Origin: Rhinopomastus cyanomelas
Lineage: Eukaryota; Chordata; Aves; Bucerotiformes; Rhinopomastidae
Assembly (NCBI GenBank): GCA_013400115.1
Contig: VXBP01005586.1
Span: forward strand, 691,537 to 755,536
DNA length: 64,000 nucleotides
Direction of reading: 5' to 3'
In this document: positions 62,284 through 64,000 of the stretch, piece by piece
Layout of the letters: each line of letters starts with the position of its first letter
Numbering within the stretch: the first letter of the stretch is position 1
Position numbers and translations under genes: made by a program
Notes under the pieces: model-generated
What the model saw: the letters and a program-made list of their open reading frames with translations, nothing else
What the model was told of the DNA's origin: nothing
Database searches by the model: none

Positions 62284-63067
62284 CAAATTGTGAGTGCAAT
62301 TCCTGTCATAAAAATGGATCCCATTAAAAGTACACCCTGTGTTTATATATTTTTATAATGTATAAAAATACATGCACATCTAAACCAAAGAAAGAATATG
62401 CTGCTGCCAGGTGAATTTGATGTTACTCAGCTGCAGAGCAAAGGCAATATGGGTTTCAAAATGCAGTTACTCTTGTTTTCATCTAGGTTTATGTTTTCTG
62501 AGAGGAAATATCACTTCCATTCTGAAGGGTAATATCACTCAGTGGACTATCAGAGTCATTAATGATATGGAATAACGGGGGGCTGTAAACTGATAATTAA
62601 AGCCCAGACTTTGAGCAGCAAGAGCTCAAACCCCATTTTCTCTCTTTACATGTGGACTCTTACTGCTGAAGGTTATGTGTCCTTAGGCTTACAGTCTCCC
62701 TGAGATTTTTCTATGCTTTTCTATAGAGTAGAATTTCAGATAAAAGGAAATTGTGAAAGCAAATACTATTTGAAACTGTATAAAAATGTAAAAAACGGTA
62801 TTGTGCTTATAAATCATGACATCATATTATTATTATTCTCTTGGAGCCGTTTATGGAGCTGTAAAGGCAGAATTCTGTGCAGAGATGAAAGTCAATATCT
62901 ATCTTCATCCCTGCACCAACATTAGTAGGAAATATTGCTAGACATTGCAAGCTTGGAAAGACAGAGGAAGAATATTAACTGTAGGCTTTCCATATTATAG
63001 TCCCATGTTACACAACAAACAAGTCTACAGTCCTTTTCTGTATGCTTACAGAACTTCCTTTCCACAG
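62284..63067. other. AT-rich unassigned DNA
   Basis: No gene or named repeat. Confidence 0.35.
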
Positions 63068-63169
63068 ATCAATAAAGAGTCAGAGATACCTAAACATTTG
63101 GAAGAACAAAGTCGGACAGCTACAACACTGAAGATACCTGTGTGGGCAGTGATCTACCTCCTCTTTAAG
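63068..63169 (+). CDS. Candidate phase-0 exon, rightward
   Basis: A good acceptor (cttcctttccacag) and donor (TTTAAG/GTGAGA) enclose 102 bases, exactly 34 open codons in phase 0: INKESEIPKHLEEQ at the start and PVWAVIYLLFK at the end. It could belong to the gene starting at 53.25 kb, but that exon ends in phase 2, so at least one further exon would be needed. Not recognised; chance remains likely. Confidence 0.22.
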
Positions 63170-63784
63170 GTGAGAAACTCTAAGAAAACACTTTTATATG
63201 GGAACCAGGTATAAAAATAATTCTAATAATATTTTATTGTGTTTTAAAATGCATGTGTTGAGTGCTTTGTGAGCTCACAGTAAAAGCTTTTGTTTTGTAT
63301 TTATGGTCCAAAAGGCATAATCTCTGCCTGTCTCCATTCTTTATGTATTTTCTAGGGCTAGGCTGGAGCTTGATCATCTCAGTGGACTTTAGACCAGCCC
63401 ACGACACAAAAGGGAAAAGATTATTGAGTAGGATGTTTAGCATATTAAATTCTGTTCGGTATCTGATACAGCCAGGAGGTGGCAGAGCAAGTCTGGTTTA
63501 CATCGTCTGAACCACAGGTTTTAGGTATTTTCCAAGCTGTGGAAGGGTGGTGAGTTGCTGCAGTCCTCCCATTTGCACCATTTAGTGGCAACTGCCTCTG
63601 TACCATTCACAACATTTGCAAGGCTATAAAGAGGGTCCCAGCGAGCTTGCAGAGCTCTCTAGGAAATTATGCCTAGTCCTTTTTTCTTTTTAATTTAAAT
63701 TTTGTACTGCTGACTCAGCTGTTCTGTCGGCTGTTTGACCAAACCATCCCTTCAGCAGCAAGCATGAGACCTCTGTGTACTCAC

Positions 63785-63935
63785 CTCCTTGCAAACAAAT
63801 GACATTGCCCACACAGCAAGCAAATGAAAGTGCATCAAGCAAATGAGCAAATGCTTGACGAAGACTGGCATATCGATATGCAGTACTTAATTCTGCATTT
63901 TTGTTAATATAGAATCCCTTTCCATTCTCTCCTCA
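63785..63935 (-). CDS. Candidate exon of an unidentified leftward gene
   Basis: A perfect donor on the minus strand (GGAG/GTGAGT; exon ends at 63785) closes a stretch open for about 48 codons. It includes YRYASLRQAFAHLLDALSF and CCVGNVICLQG. The 5' boundary is not clear because no pyrimidine-rich acceptor is seen before a stop near 63945. The peptide is helix-like but not recognised. Confidence 0.27.
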
Positions 63936-64000
63936 GTTACTCCTTAGCACAATAAGTGACCCACACAAACAACAGAGAGAAACTATGTGAAAGGGCAGAG

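Overview
The window looks like nuclear DNA from a bird. The main evidence is about twenty copies of the avian LINE CR1, recognised by the RC form of its 3' end (a short ATTCTRTG-type octamer repeat, then a stretch ending in 'catctagtccaatcc') and by open stretches of its endonuclease and reverse transcriptase. One endogenous retrovirus, two CpG islands and sparse genes fit the same picture. By my count CR1 covers about 12% of the window. I cannot name the species. Nothing prokaryotic is present (no operons, CRISPR arrays or insertion sequences).

Layout. 1-5.9 kb: a CpG island (about 4.56-5.87 kb) with exon-like stretches to its left on the minus strand, suggesting a gene that starts in the island and runs out of the left edge; a CR1 copy with an internal deletion lies between. 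5.9-21.6 kb: non-coding DNA with CR1 fragments, including two plus-strand copies (13.7 and 17.0 kb) that keep part of the RT frame. 21.6-26.5 kb: a defective ERV with a clipped 5' LTR, no gag or protease, a decayed pol (RT, RNase H, integrase), a decayed env and a complete-looking 3' LTR. 26.5-41 kb: non-coding DNA and more CR1, including one copy at 39.3-40.1 kb with a clean 231-codon frame. 41.0-41.9 kb: an uninterrupted 296-codon gene of the ANKRD9 family, the one solid cellular protein gene; candidate 3' UTR poly(A) signals lie at 45.6-46.3 kb. 46-53 kb: CR1 fragments and unassigned DNA. 53.0-53.5 kb: a second CpG island with an initiator-type ATG inside a YY1-like motif and a splice donor 44 bases later, the likely first coding exon of a rightward gene. 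56.5-64 kb: several short minus-strand open stretches with consensus splice signals, perhaps the 3' part of a leftward gene entering from beyond the right edge.

How it fits together. The ANKRD9-like protein probably acts as a substrate adaptor for a cullin ubiquitin ligase, by family knowledge. The ERV and CR1 copies look like inactive insertions. The most interesting observations are: two separate CR1 copies sharing the same Asp-to-Gly change at the catalytic RT position, which suggests a subfamily moved in trans; the ERV envelope transmembrane subunit with a CX9CC rather than CX6CC spacing; and the unassigned exon-like stretches at both ends. I found no convincing new multi-gene system.
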